Assembly: GCA_016928995.1 (NCBI GenBank)
Contig: JAFGJS010000030.1
Location: 41,458 to 105,457 of the forward strand
Direction of reading: 5' to 3'
Source: Candidatus Sumerlaeota bacterium
Lineage (GTDB): Bacteria > Sumerlaeota > Sumerlaeia > JAFGJS01
Length of the DNA stretch: 64,000 nt
The position numbers and the translations under genes are program-made. Under the pieces are notes generated by a model, which saw nothing but the letters and a program-made list of their open reading frames with translations, was not told the DNA's origin and ran no database searches. The number at the start of each line of letters is the position of its first letter. The first letter of the stretch is position 1. Of this stretch, positions 16,074-25,808 are shown piece after piece.

Positions 16074-17222
16074 TCAATTTTCGAAACGGGAATAGATTTC
16101 TTCCAATCGCCGGCCTTGTTGCGCGGCTTCATAGTTTTTTTCAATGTGCTTGCGGGCCTGCTCGCCGAATTTCAAGCGTGTCTCCGGCTCTAGCGCAAGG
16201 CGGCAGATGAACTCTGTCAACGCATCGCTGTTGCGCTCCGGCGCCAGCAATCCGGTTTTGTCGTGCAGCACCACTTCGGGGATGTCGGCATGCGTGGTGG
16301 AGACCACTGGCAGCCCCGAAGCGCCGGCCTCGATGATCGCCACTGGCGCGCCGCCCTCCGTGTCGCCATTGGCGGCCGTCACGCTTGGTGAAAGAAATAG
16401 ATCCGCCTGGTGCAGCGCATCGAGAAAAAAATCATGCGGCTGATAACCCGTCCATGTGATCTCCTGCTCGATGCCAAGCTCGCCGGCCAGCGCATGCAAA
16501 GGCTCTTTCAGCACGCCGTCGCCGATTACAGTCGTTGCGATGCGCAGCTTTGGCAGTCTTTCGCGAGTCTGCGACAAAGCGCGCAAGGCATATTCGATTC
16601 CTTTTTTCTCCTTGAATGTTCCGGCGATCAACACGCGCAACATGCCCGGCTTCGGTTCGCGCGGCGCGTAAGCGATGCGATCCAGTTCCGTCCCCAAATG
16701 ATGCACGACGATTTTATCTTCCGGGCATCCCAAGCCGGTGAGGATCGCCTTCATGTTCGTTCCCTCGACGATGAACAGATCGCCCTCCTCGAACAAGCGC
16801 GCATACCTTCTGCGCCATAAGGGAATTCGAGGCAAGATGCCCACGTCGTATCCATAAAATCGTGTGACGAGCGGCAGATGATGTTTGCGCTTTAAGCCCA
16901 ACGCGAAGAATCCATCCCAGCCGAAATGTGCATGCAGGAATATCGGCGGCAACTCGCGCATCGCCGCGGAATAACAACGAAAATCCACTGGCGGCTGGAA
17001 GCCCAGGCGCCGCACCAGTCGCTCATAATATGATGTCGGCTTACCGGCGCTTTGGGGATTTCGAGAAACAAAAATGCGATCAAGCGGATAGGCATCGAGA
17101 TTTTTCGTCCGCTGCGTCATGATATATGGTTCATAGCGCTTGACGTATTTGAGTTGAGTGTAAAGCCAATTCAGCGTATGGCCCAGATATTCCGGGATCA
17201 TGTGTGCAATGTATTTAGGCAT
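16074..17222 (-). CDS. Glycosyltransferase, GT4 (WcaL/AmsK-like)
   Basis: 382-aa GT-B enzyme of the colanic-acid type. The acceptor half includes PPIFLHAHFGWDGFFALGLK and LPLVTRFYGYDVG, the DxH/HAHFG features of the WcaL/AmsK group. The donor half has RVLIAGTFKEKKGIEYALRA and LSPSVTAANGDTEGGAPVAI followed by IEAGASGLPVVSTTHADIPE. These features suggest a galactosyl-type transferase, but the sugar is only an inference. It follows the methyltransferase gene by 3 bases and is the last gene before the repeat-rich interruption. Confidence 0.88.
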   Translation of the reverse strand: MPKYIAHMIPEYLGHTLNWLYTQLKYVKRYEPYIMTQRTKNLDAYPLDRIFVSRNPQSAGKPTSYYERLVRRLGFQPPVDFRCYSAAMRELPPIFLHAHFGWDGFFALGLKRKHHLPLVTRFYGYDVGILPRIPLWRRRYARLFEEGDLFIVEGTNMKAILTGLGCPEDKIVVHHLGTELDRIAYAPREPKPGMLRVLIAGTFKEKKGIEYALRALSQTRERLPKLRIATTVIGDGVLKEPLHALAGELGIEQEITWTGYQPHDFFLDALHQADLFLSPSVTAANGDTEGGAPVAIIEAGASGLPVVSTTHADIPEVVLHDKTGLLAPERNSDALTEFICRLALEPETRLKFGEQARKHIEKNYEAAQQGRRLEEIYSRFEN

Positions 17223-17225
17223 GCT

Positions 17226-17963
17226 TTATTCTTTCTTTTTCCGCGCGACGACCATATACATCCATGTCCATTGCTCAGTCCTGTCGATTTTATCAAGGAC
17301 ATACGCTGTCGCCTGGATCATCAGCGAAAGAATGGAAATGATCCGGATCCAATGCAAAAATCCGCGATTCAGGCGATTGATGTTGTAGGCAAACAGCTGT
17401 CCGAACGTGACCCAGAAGCCGGAAAGCGGCTTGATTTCGATGATTTCGAAACCAGCTTTTTCGAAAAGATATTTTAATCCATACTTTGAATAGCGGTAAA
17501 AATCCCTTGGCTCTTCATGCAGATGCCAGATGAAAGGAACGGAGTATATTGCGATGCCGCTTGGCTTGAGCACACGCCAGCATTCACGCAAAGCCTGCTC
17601 AGGCTCTTCGAGATGTTCCAGCACAGCGGTGCAAAGCGCGGAGTCGAACTCACCGTCATGAGCAGGAATGTCATAAGCCGTGCCGAAGCGATCGATATTT
17701 GATTTGTTATGAAGGGTCGCCTCATGATCAATGCCAACATGCTGAGTGATAAAGGGTGAGAGCATCTTTTCGAATGGCTTTATTCCGCAACCGATATCAA
17801 CCAAAGATCCGCTAAAATATTTTTGGCTCATGCATTGCAGTTCTTTTTGCAGAATTCCTTGGACGAGCAGATTTAATGAGGAAGCGTTGACTATTCCCAA
17901 CATTGGATCGTATACCTCGTCATTGTTTATCAAAATGAGTTTTAACATTTTTTCGGAGTACAT
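17226..17963 (-). CDS. SAM-dependent methyltransferase (class I)
   Basis: 245-aa class I methyltransferase, Methyltransf_11 type. SAM-binding motif I is VDIGCGIKPFEKML. The acidic motif is followed by FDSALCTAVLEHLEEPEQAL and the post-motif RVLKPSGIAIYSVPFIWHLH; DFYRYSKYGLKYLFEKAGFE closes the core. In a polysaccharide locus it probably O-methylates a sugar or caps a chain; this is inference. The start overlaps the acyltransferase gene by 44 bases. A second ATG at 17948 would shorten the overlap. Confidence 0.87.
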   Translation of the reverse strand: MYSEKMLKLILINNDEVYDPMLGIVNASSLNLLVQGILQKELQCMSQKYFSGSLVDIGCGIKPFEKMLSPFITQHVGIDHEATLHNKSNIDRFGTAYDIPAHDGEFDSALCTAVLEHLEEPEQALRECWRVLKPSGIAIYSVPFIWHLHEEPRDFYRYSKYGLKYLFEKAGFEIIEIKPLSGFWVTFGQLFAYNINRLNRGFLHWIRIISILSLMIQATAYVLDKIDRTEQWTWMYMVVARKKKE

Positions 17964-18492
17964 TTGCTGGCGTTCCGCCGACTAAAACGTTTTCAGGAAC
18001 GTCTTTTGTGACAACTGCTCCTGCGGCAATGACAGCGCCATTTCCGATGGCGACTCCGGGGCTAATGACAGCATTCGCAAAGATCGTCACATCATCACCG
18101 ATTCGAACGGGAGCGAAGATGTGCCGGTCAAAGCGTTCTGTGTAATCGGTGCGGCTGGCGAATATTCCAACTCCGGGGCCGCAGTCAAAGTTGCGCCCAA
18201 TTTCGATTCCGCCAGGACCGCACGCGTAAATCACGCAATTGGGCGAGATGACGCCATTATCGCCGATTGCGAGGCTGCCCGAATGATCACACCACTCCAT
18301 GCCGCCAAGGTGCAGAACAGAGCCAAATTGGATGATGACATGATCTCCCAGCATGAGGTTGTCAAGATCTCCCTTAATATCGACATTGTCCTCAATGCAA
18401 CACGATGGAAATTTCTTTTGGATATGCAATCGAATCATTTGTCTTCGAAGGTCTTGCCGGAACTGTCTGATCATGCAGCGGATGATATTCAT
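17920..18492 (-). CDS. Hexapeptide-repeat acyltransferase
   Basis: 190-aa left-handed beta-helix acyltransferase. The C-terminal 110 residues carry tandem hexapeptide turns: IGDNGVISPNCVIYACGPGG, RIGDDVTIFANAVISPGVAI and GNGAVIAAGAVVTKDVPENV, ending with the usual VLVGGTPANVL. It likely acetylates a sugar of the glycan using acetyl-CoA. The open frame extends to 18618, but the upstream 42 codons overlap the FemAB-like gene. The ATG at 18492 forms a 4-base ATGA overlap with the upstream stop, the pattern seen repeatedly in this operon. Confidence 0.88.
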   Translation of the reverse strand: MNIIRCMIRQFRQDLRRQMIRLHIQKKFPSCCIEDNVDIKGDLDNLMLGDHVIIQFGSVLHLGGMEWCDHSGSLAIGDNGVISPNCVIYACGPGGIEIGRNFDCGPGVGIFASRTDYTERFDRHIFAPVRIGDDVTIFANAVISPGVAIGNGAVIAAGAVVTKDVPENVLVGGTPANVLRKNVKTHFDKQ

Positions 18493-19505
18493 GATTTGTG
18501 TTCCTTGTGTGATTTCTGCGAGAGGACTTTTTTCGCTCTCCTTAATGCTCCCTTCATTTTGCCTTGCGCTGTCACATAGCCCTTTGCGATAGGCGGCATC
18601 ATCGTAACCACTGGGCAAGACAGTTGTTGCGCGCCAAAACTTTCCTTGAACTTCACAACCCCTTCATGGCCTCCGCTAGGATTGAAATCAAACCATTTGT
18701 ATCCTGCCTGTTTGTAATATTGAATGAGATTAAAATATAGAAACTCGTAGGGCTTCATCGTTAATGCATCGGTGTCCGCTATGGCCAGCCATGACACGAC
18801 ATGGCGTCCCATTTTCAAAAAAGGCCCTGCGCAGACTAATTGATCCGATGGCGTGAATACGCCCCAAAAATCGCATCCTTCCGATAGACAGACATCGCGA
18901 AGAAAATTCAGGTTATATAAACTACTCGCCCTATCCCATCGATTGATACAACTTTTATAGATATTATAGTAATCTTCTATAGATTCACGTCCGATTTTGC
19001 GTAATTGCAACTGGTTCCTATCCGCGATGCGCACCTTGCGAGGAATCTGCTTTCGATTCATGCCGGAAATCAATTGTTCCAAGGGTTGTTCCAAATCAAG
19101 CGCCTGAGTGAAATCGTTTCTGATCGATCCTGCGCACTCTTTGAGAAGCGGGTGGAAAGGATTATCGCGCACGTAATAACAGCGTAAAGAGGCAATGAAC
19201 TCAAGCATAGCCGCTCGGTCCTGTTCGGAAATCGCTCCTTCGACCAGATAACCGCCATACGTGCCTAATGGCGATGAGATATAATGACGCCATAACCCTC
19301 CGGCGATGCCTGCTGAGGCCAGGGGCAGCAGCACACGCCGTTTTTCGTCGAGGAGAATCAGTTTCGGCGTCAATCGAAGTTTTCGCGCATGGGCGACCAT
19401 TTCATACCAAGTGCGAGAATGAAAATAGGTGGCGTGGCAATTGCGGCTGACAAAATCATCCCATTCATCGTTGGTCGCTGGACGAATCTGTTGGATCACT
19501 TGCAT
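18489..19505 (-). CDS. FemAB/GNAT-like acyltransferase
   Basis: 338 aa from the ATG at 19505 (the frame is open to 19571). It resembles the FemAB-like/GNAT proteins of exopolysaccharide loci: an N-terminal NCHATYFHSRTWYEMVAHAR, a middle VRIADRNQLQLRKIGRESIE, and a C-terminal GNAT-like AGYKWFDFNPSGGHEGVVKFKESFG. This last stretch (FDFNPSG...G...FK..FG) is typical of the family. It may transfer an amino acid or acyl group to a sugar. The upstream start would overlap the pyruvyl-transferase gene by 40 bases; 19505 has GAGGAA close by, with short spacing, so the start is uncertain. Confidence 0.72.
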   Translation of the reverse strand: MQVIQQIRPATNDEWDDFVSRNCHATYFHSRTWYEMVAHARKLRLTPKLILLDEKRRVLLPLASAGIAGGLWRHYISSPLGTYGGYLVEGAISEQDRAAMLEFIASLRCYYVRDNPFHPLLKECAGSIRNDFTQALDLEQPLEQLISGMNRKQIPRKVRIADRNQLQLRKIGRESIEDYYNIYKSCINRWDRASSLYNLNFLRDVCLSEGCDFWGVFTPSDQLVCAGPFLKMGRHVVSWLAIADTDALTMKPYEFLYFNLIQYYKQAGYKWFDFNPSGGHEGVVKFKESFGAQQLSCPVVTMMPPIAKGYVTAQGKMKGALRRAKKVLSQKSHKEHKS

Positions 19506-19531
19506 TTCCTCGTGAGTGTTGTTGCACCGGC

Positions 19532-20869
19532 TTATAATCGACGTTCCCATTCCCGGCGCACTCTTTTCCATAATTCGCGCGATTGCTTCTCAAGCGTTGG
19601 GATGCGTTCGCTCAATTGAGCATGCACGGATTGGCGATTCTTCCATAGTGATTTGATTCGTTCAATCATCATGTCTGTATCCGCAGGATCACAAATATAA
19701 TCATCTAGTCCGCACATCATCGCGAAGCCCTTCAATTTATGCGCTTTGGGTTCCATGCCATAATCGATGATTGCTGTGGGTATGCATTGTGAGATGCCTT
19801 GCATCGCGCCATGAATTCGTCCGCTGATAAGCATCGAGAAGTGACTGATGATGAAATTATTTCCAGACGCGTTATACAAGCCGTTTATGGTGAATACATC
19901 ATTGGCGATTTCCTGCGGGATAAGCTCCACAAGCCGTCCGACTAGTTTATGGTCTGGACTTGGGATGAAATTGCAGTCGCTATCGGTCCTATTTTGATGA
20001 GACATCACACAAACTCGAACTTCTAGTCTTTTCACTAAAGCTTCAACTATACGTATAAAAGGTTCGTATTCCCAATCTTCACGAGGCCATTTATATAATG
20101 GAGGTTCTGACATATTGATATTACATAAGATCAGTCCGACTAATGGCTTATCATCTGCCGTGATTTTGGGTTCTCGAGTTCGAATTTCATTCACGGACAT
20201 TGTTTGTAGAGGGCGAAAGCCGACAGATGGGCATGGAAACCAGACGAATTTCGCACCTGAGAGTCCGATGTGGTTGAGATTGTGATGACTCAACGGTTCG
20301 CGCACGGCGACAAGATCGCATTGTTTCAAAACAAATCGCGCGACAAGCAGGCGAAAGGTAGAGCGAAAGGGACCTGGAGAAGATGCGACGAAGCAGATTT
20401 TTTTCTCCATCAATCGTGCGATCAGGATCGCCATCGACCAAATTAAGAAATGACGAATGCTCTGTGCATTATCACCATACATGTCTCCGCTGAAATCAAT
20501 CACCAATTCCGCATCAGATAGCGCCTTGAGACGAGGACTGCACATTCGCAGCATTTTCAAATCGATTCGAAAAATGCGTTTGGCGATAAACCATGCCAGC
20601 GCGCAAAGAAAGTCTATGCAGCAACGCAGCAGACCTTTATAGCCAAAGGTCCAAAGAGATTTATCACGCAACACATTGATATCCACGTATTGACTGTAGT
20701 CGTCGGTCAATTGGAGTGAAGTCGTGATGGATGAGGTTAGGAATTCCTCCTTCAACGTGCGAAAGAAAGGTTCGACAATGACAAAATTACCGAGATTTTC
20801 AAATTCCATCGCGTATGGATGCAGGGAGGTCATTCCCGTGACGAAGATTTTTTTTGGATCCTGGGTCAT
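19532..20869 (-). CDS. Polysaccharide pyruvyl transferase family protein
   Basis: 445 aa. The fold family (PS_pyruv_trans) adds pyruvate ketals from phosphoenolpyruvate to sugars of exopolysaccharides. Family features: an early GD-rich segment (AELVIDFSGDMYGDNAQSIR), the central KICFVASSPGPFRSTFRLLV and the late conserved block HFSMLISGRIHGAMQGISQC with the SxRxHG pattern. The start overlaps the upstream DegT stop by 4 bases. Some members of this family act as glycosyl-type transferases, so pyruvylation is an inference. Confidence 0.8.
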   Translation of the reverse strand: MTQDPKKIFVTGMTSLHPYAMEFENLGNFVIVEPFFRTLKEEFLTSSITTSLQLTDDYSQYVDINVLRDKSLWTFGYKGLLRCCIDFLCALAWFIAKRIFRIDLKMLRMCSPRLKALSDAELVIDFSGDMYGDNAQSIRHFLIWSMAILIARLMEKKICFVASSPGPFRSTFRLLVARFVLKQCDLVAVREPLSHHNLNHIGLSGAKFVWFPCPSVGFRPLQTMSVNEIRTREPKITADDKPLVGLILCNINMSEPPLYKWPREDWEYEPFIRIVEALVKRLEVRVCVMSHQNRTDSDCNFIPSPDHKLVGRLVELIPQEIANDVFTINGLYNASGNNFIISHFSMLISGRIHGAMQGISQCIPTAIIDYGMEPKAHKLKGFAMMCGLDDYICDPADTDMMIERIKSLWKNRQSVHAQLSERIPTLEKQSRELWKRVRREWERRL

Positions 20870-22083
20870 TTCCGTTCCTTGAGAATGCGTTTGGTTGACT
20901 CATGGGAAGCGTTCGACTTGAGGCAGATTCGCACTGCCTGGATCACATCGTCAACATCCTCGTCCGTCAGCTTCGCCGAGAGCGGAAGGCTGAGCGTTTG
21001 CCTTCCGATGCGCATGGCATGGGGATAGTCCTCAGGCTTCCAGCCGAATGTCTCCTGGTAATATGGATGTTCTGGAATACTTAGGTAATGCACGCCGCTT
21101 CCAATGTTTTGTTCATGCATGGCGCAAAGGAATTCATCGCGGTCGCGGCCTGTTTTTTCCTTATTGATCAACAGCGTGTAAAGATGATGAGCGTGGCGAG
21201 TGTCCGGCTCCGGCTCCGCAGGGCGCTCAACCGGCAAATCCGCGAACGCTTCGTTATATTGATTCCATATTTCTTTCCGCCGCAGCCAATAGGAGTCGAT
21301 CCGTCGCAGCTGATGCACACCGATGGCGGCCTGAAGATCCATCATGTTATATTTGAAGCCGGGTTCTGTCACCCAATAGTGTTTGTATCCTTGATCGGAG
21401 AAACGGCTCCAGGCGTCGGCGCTCATTCCATGCAGCGCCAGCGTCTTCGCGCGGGCGGCGTAGGCTTCGTTTTCCGTCAGGATCATCCCTCCTTCGCCGG
21501 TGACGATGTTTTTGGTCACGTAGAAACTGAAGCAACCCAGATCGCCAAACGTGCCTGTCGTATATCCTTTATATTCTGCTTCAATGGCATGCGCGCAATC
21601 CTCGATCAATTTCAAATTGTTCTTGCGAGCAATGGCGCAGAGACGATCCATATCGCACGGGCGTCCGGCGAAATGAACAGGCAGAATCGCGCGAGTCTGC
21701 GGCGTAATTTTTGCCTCAATCGCCGCCGGATCAATGTTCATCGTGCGAGGATCCACGTCTGCCAGCACCGGCGTCGCGCCTGTGTGGATGATCGCGTTGA
21801 TCGTGGCGCAAAATGTCAATGGCGTGGTGATGACCTCGTCCCCGCGGCCGACTCCAGCCACGATCATCGCCAGGTGCAACGCCGCCGTGCAGGAGTTGAC
21901 TGCCACTGCGTGCGCGACATTTTTATAGGCCTTGAAATCCGCTTCGAATCGAGCGACCTTGGGACCTGTGCCAAGCCATCCGGTTTTCATGCTGGCAACC
22001 AACTCGTCGATCTCATCTTGTTCGATGATTGGTGATCCGAAGACGAGAAAACGATCCTTGGGGCGCACGGGAACAGACGACAT
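20866..22083 (-). CDS. DegT/DnrJ/EryC1/StrS aminotransferase
   Basis: 405-aa PLP-dependent sugar aminotransferase. It converts a keto-nucleotide sugar to an amino sugar with glutamate as donor. Key features: GLGTGPKVARFEADFKAY at the N-terminus, the cofactor region VNSCTAALHLAMIVAGVGRG, DEVITTPLTFCATINAI, VPLIED-equivalent LKLIEDCAHAIEAEYKG, and the PLP-lysine segment GCFSFYVTKNIVTGEGGM. Its presence suggests the surface glycan contains an amino sugar. It is the next gene after the flippase in the leftward operon. Confidence 0.92.
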   Translation of the reverse strand: MSSVPVRPKDRFLVFGSPIIEQDEIDELVASMKTGWLGTGPKVARFEADFKAYKNVAHAVAVNSCTAALHLAMIVAGVGRGDEVITTPLTFCATINAIIHTGATPVLADVDPRTMNIDPAAIEAKITPQTRAILPVHFAGRPCDMDRLCAIARKNNLKLIEDCAHAIEAEYKGYTTGTFGDLGCFSFYVTKNIVTGEGGMILTENEAYAARAKTLALHGMSADAWSRFSDQGYKHYWVTEPGFKYNMMDLQAAIGVHQLRRIDSYWLRRKEIWNQYNEAFADLPVERPAEPEPDTRHAHHLYTLLINKEKTGRDRDEFLCAMHEQNIGSGVHYLSIPEHPYYQETFGWKPEDYPHAMRIGRQTLSLPLSAKLTDEDVDDVIQAVRICLKSNASHESTKRILKERK

Positions 22084-22111
22084 GACGGGCTCTCCTTGAT
22101 GATGCGAACCG

Positions 22112-23617
22112 TTATTTTTTCGTGAAAACTAATGCCGCGACTGAGAAAATCTCATTGATATCCTTCCATACCGAGGGCAAACCGCGCGCGAAAAGCGCGA
22201 ATACGATTCCTCCAACGGCAAGAGAAGCCACAATAATCCATATCATTCCGAACTCGATGAGATAACCGCGCGTGATCCACATTGTCAATCCCATGAGTAT
22301 GCTGAGCGCGAAGGGATGACAGACATTCGAGAATACATCTCCGACACGGATAGGCGAGCGCTTCAACGCGAATGAAAAAACAGGATAGATTAATATATAA
22401 GTGCCGATGGTATAACCGGCGGCGACTCCCAATGCGCCCCATCGCAAGCCGATGATAAAGCAAACGATTCGCACCGTCGTTGAAATGCATGCCCAGGCGA
22501 ACATCCTTCGTGTTTGGCCCAGCGTAGTATAAATCCAAGCGATAGCCGTGTTGGTCACAGGCGCCCATATCGCAGCGCAGGCGAGAACCATGAAAATAGA
22601 ACCGGCGTAATACCATTTTCGACCCAAGACCAGATCGACAATTTCTGTGGATAGCACGGTCATTGCAACCACAAACGGCATGGTTAAGTAGGCGATAAGC
22701 TTGATGGCCTTGAGATAAAAACTGCGAAAATGTTCTGGCTCATTTTGCATTCGACTGAGCGCTGGGATGGCCACAGCGCTCAGGGGTCCGGTGATTTGGT
22801 TGATCGGTAGAAGAAGCAAAGAATAGGCTTTCGAATAATAGCCTGTGGCTTGCGCCCCGCAATAACGTCCCAGGAGGATTTTATCAAGGTTTCGAGCGAA
22901 GTAATTGATAATATTGAAACTCGTCAAATAGCCACCGAACGCTAACATCTCACGCACACCCGAGCGTCGTATGGGAAGTCCCGGACGCCAATTACAGGCG
23001 AGCCAGACTCCGGCCGCCATCGTGAATGGCGTGGCGAGCTGCATCAGCACCAGCGACCAATAACCTAATCCTGCCCATGCACAGGCGATGCCCGTCAGTA
23101 CGCCAGCACTCAGGCTGAGTGTGTCAATCACCGCCAGCGCCGTAAAACGCATCTGCCGCCGGAGCAGCGCCTGATGCTGCACCGTAAGTCCGCCGAAGAT
23201 GAAAGCCAGCGACAGCGCGATCGTCAGATTAAGCAGTCTCGGCTCGCCATAAAACCAAACGACAAGCGGAGCAAGGGCGATCGTAATCAGCATCAAAGTG
23301 GAACTGATGGTCACATTGATCCAAAACAGCGTGCTGATCTGGCCGTGGTTGATTTCGGCCTTTTGCACCGTGGCCATGGAAAGGCCAAGGTCTTTGAATA
23401 TCATAATGAAGCCGGTGATCGCCGCCACCATCGCAACCAAGCCAAAGTCCTGCGGCGTCAGCAGCCGGGCCAGAATCATTGTCGAACCAAGTTGCAGGAA
23501 TAATTTCGCCCCCTGGCCTAAGAAGGTGATGGCGCCGCCACGAGCGGAACGGCGGCCAAGGTCCTTTTTTAGATCATCCGTTTGAAAAACATTATGATTA
23601 TGTTGGGCGTTTGACAA
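22112..23617 (-). CDS. Wzx-type polysaccharide flippase (MOP superfamily)
   Basis: 501-aa inner-membrane protein with about 12-14 transmembrane segments. The N-terminal RRSARGGAITFLGQGAKLFLQ and STMILARLLTPQDFGLVAMV are hallmark segments of lipopolysaccharide/exopolysaccharide flippases (WzxC type). GYWSLVLMQL and YYSKAYSLLLLP also match. Its role would be to move undecaprenyl-linked repeat units to the periplasmic face, where the O-antigen polymerase-like protein at 11775-13175 acts. It lies 28 bases upstream of the aminotransferase gene. Confidence 0.9.
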   Translation of the reverse strand: MSNAQHNHNVFQTDDLKKDLGRRSARGGAITFLGQGAKLFLQLGSTMILARLLTPQDFGLVAMVAAITGFIMIFKDLGLSMATVQKAEINHGQISTLFWINVTISSTLMLITIALAPLVVWFYGEPRLLNLTIALSLAFIFGGLTVQHQALLRRQMRFTALAVIDTLSLSAGVLTGIACAWAGLGYWSLVLMQLATPFTMAAGVWLACNWRPGLPIRRSGVREMLAFGGYLTSFNIINYFARNLDKILLGRYCGAQATGYYSKAYSLLLLPINQITGPLSAVAIPALSRMQNEPEHFRSFYLKAIKLIAYLTMPFVVAMTVLSTEIVDLVLGRKWYYAGSIFMVLACAAIWAPVTNTAIAWIYTTLGQTRRMFAWACISTTVRIVCFIIGLRWGALGVAAGYTIGTYILIYPVFSFALKRSPIRVGDVFSNVCHPFALSILMGLTMWITRGYLIEFGMIWIIVASLAVGGIVFALFARGLPSVWKDINEIFSVAALVFTKK

Positions 23618-23629
23618 TAGAGCTGCTTT

Positions 23630-24397
23630 CTACTCAACCAGATAGGCATTCCATCCAAGTCTAAGCGTCGGGCCGCAGCTGGCTTGTTTGATGGGCTTCC
23701 CTTGCGAATCTTTTTCGTTATAAAAGAATCTCAGGGTGCAATTATAGGGGATATCCTGCGTTTCTTCCAATTCCGCCCGCACAACATGCAAACTCGTTTG
23801 CCACTGCGACGTCGGCGGTTGGGGATTGATATTCCACGGTTGGTATTTATAACCCCAATCCCGAAAGCGCTGAGGGATTTTATCCAAATTCGTCGCATCG
23901 ACAGATCCCAGCAGCTGCAAGGTATAATCGCTATTCATGGGCTGTTTGACGTCAAACAACCACCATCCATAACACTTCCCATCCTCGTTTGATTTCCTCA
24001 TCTCAAAAGTCAGAAAATCCACTTTGCCGGTGATGATTTCCTGCGGCTTGTAATTCGCGAGCAAGGTGCTCCATTTCTCATGGATCGCCTGCGCAACGGC
24101 ATCCGATGGGTGTTCGCGCTGTTGATTGGCCTCTCTCAATGCATAGAGCTCGAATATATCTTCGCATGCTTTGACATCCGTTAAAAGGCCGGAATCTTCG
24201 TCCTTCTTCACCGAGTTGGAATCGTCTTTTTTTTCGGCCTCATGGCTTATCGCTGGTTTGGTTTCAGGAGGTAGAGCTGTTGTCTTCGAACGTTGGGGAA
24301 GTGTGTCCTTGCACGCTAATGCAGTGAGCGTGCATCCCAAAGCCAAGCACTGCGCCAGTCGGGAATAGAATCCTATATTTATTTGAATCTTTTTCAT
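23630..24397 (-). CDS. Exported protein of unknown function, possible lipoprotein
   Basis: 255 aa. The N-terminus has a basic start and hydrophobic stretch (MKKIQINIGFYSRLAQ, then CLALGCTLTALAC). A cysteine follows ALA or ALG, but neither site is a canonical lipobox. The next 60 residues are charged and low in complexity (EKKDDSNSVKKDEDSG), typical of a tether. The C-terminal part (GKVDFLTFEMRKSNEDGKC, WQTSLHVVRAELEETQ) gives no recognised family. It is between wecB and the flippase, 12 bases from the flippase, so it probably belongs to the polysaccharide operon. Confidence 0.65.
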   Translation of the reverse strand: MKKIQINIGFYSRLAQCLALGCTLTALACKDTLPQRSKTTALPPETKPAISHEAEKKDDSNSVKKDEDSGLLTDVKACEDIFELYALREANQQREHPSDAVAQAIHEKWSTLLANYKPQEIITGKVDFLTFEMRKSNEDGKCYGWWLFDVKQPMNSDYTLQLLGSVDATNLDKIPQRFRDWGYKYQPWNINPQPPTSQWQTSLHVVRAELEETQDIPYNCTLRFFYNEKDSQGKPIKQASCGPTLRLGWNAYLVE

Positions 24398-24638
24398 CGT
24401 CCATGGCTCCAGAATTCGACTCTGAATCGATCATTTCAGTCTTCAATGATGATTGAACGCTTGTCAAGCCGGTTTGCTCGAAGAGGAAACTTTGAGATTC
24501 ACAAAGAGCTGGCTTACAATCAAATCAACTGAGAAGACTTTATGGTATCCGTTGCTTAGAATCTACTTCTTTTGATGTGATCCATAGTCCGCCGGATTTG
24601 CACAAGGGCGGTTCAAAGTTTTTTTGCGTCGTCGATGT

Positions 24639-25808
24639 TTACGTATGGTCTGAAAAAAAGTGTTCGCATGCGGCCAGGATGCGCCCGGTGGCTTTGCCGT
24701 CGCCGTAGGGATTGACCGCGTTGGCCATGGTTTGATACGCCGCTTCGTCCGTGAGCAGCGTGGAGACGGCGTCCATGATCGCCTGTTTGTCCGTGCCGGT
24801 CAGCCGCACCGTGCCCATTTCCACGGCTTCGGGGCGCTCGGTGGTGTCGCGCATGACGAGCACGGGTTTGCCGAGGCTGGGCGCCTCTTCCTGCACGCCG
24901 CCGGAGTCGGTCAGGATCACCGTGGCGCGATTCATCATGGCGATGAACTCGAGATAGGGGAGCGGTTCGATCAGGTGGATGTTGGTGGATTCCGCTGTAT
25001 GCAGGATGCGCTCCACGGGTTCGCGCACATTCGGATTGAGGTGCACCGGATAGACGAAATGCACATCGGCAAAACGGTTCGATAATTCGGCGATGGCGCG
25101 GCAGATGTTCTCGAAGCCTTCACCGAAGTTTTCGCGCCGGTGGCCGGTGATGAGCACGACGCGCGGGTCTTGATCGTCGGTTGACGCGGGTTGCAGCGCC
25201 TGAGGTAGTGCGGCGATGGCGGGCGGAGCGGAGCGGATTTTGTCCACCGTGAGGTAAAGGGCGTCGATTACGGTGTTGCCGGTGACCCAAATCTGATTTT
25301 CCGCCACGCCTTCACGCAGCAGATTGCGCTTCGCGGTTTCCGTCGGCGCAAAATGCAGGTTAGTGAGTCTGCTGCAGAGCACGCGATTCATCTCTTCTGG
25401 ATAAGGGGAGCGCAGATTGCCGGTGCGCAGTCCGGCCTCGACATGACCGACGGGAACGTTGCGGTAAAACGCGGCTAGCGCGCCGCACAGCACGGTCGTG
25501 GTGTCGCCTTGCACCAGCGCCAGGTCAGGGTATTCGCGGTCCAGATAGGCGTCGATCGCCTCGATGGCCCGGGAAGCGAATCCGGCCAGCGTCTGATCGG
25601 GCTGCATCAGTTCCAGATCGCAATCGGGCTGGATGCCGAAGACTTGCAGCACCTGATCCAGCATCTCGCGATGCTGGCCCGTGACGCAGATTTGAGGCTG
25701 AATCGTAGGATGGTTTTTCAACGCCAGGATGATGGGCGCGAGTTTGATCGCTTCGGGACGCGTGCCGAAGATGAATGAAATTTTTTTCAACAGCGCTGGC
25801 TCCTGCAT
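24639..25808 (-). CDS. wecB: UDP-N-acetylglucosamine 2-epimerase (non-hydrolysing)
   Basis: 389-aa cytoplasmic enzyme interconverting UDP-GlcNAc and UDP-ManNAc. Family features are unmistakable: IFGTRPEAIKLAPIILAL, VQGDTTTVL, HVEAGLRTGNLRSPYPEEMN, VLITGHRRENFGEGFENIC, and ILTDSGGVQEEAPSLGKPVL followed by MRDTTERPEAVEMG. Length is usual for the family. It is the most upstream gene of the leftward locus, 241 bases before the lipoprotein-like gene, and likely supplies ManNAc-derived sugar for the glycan. Confidence 0.95.
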   Translation of the reverse strand: MQEPALLKKISFIFGTRPEAIKLAPIILALKNHPTIQPQICVTGQHREMLDQVLQVFGIQPDCDLELMQPDQTLAGFASRAIEAIDAYLDREYPDLALVQGDTTTVLCGALAAFYRNVPVGHVEAGLRTGNLRSPYPEEMNRVLCSRLTNLHFAPTETAKRNLLREGVAENQIWVTGNTVIDALYLTVDKIRSAPPAIAALPQALQPASTDDQDPRVVLITGHRRENFGEGFENICRAIAELSNRFADVHFVYPVHLNPNVREPVERILHTAESTNIHLIEPLPYLEFIAMMNRATVILTDSGGVQEEAPSLGKPVLVMRDTTERPEAVEMGTVRLTGTDKQAIMDAVSTLLTDEAAYQTMANAVNPYGDGKATGRILAACEHFFSDHT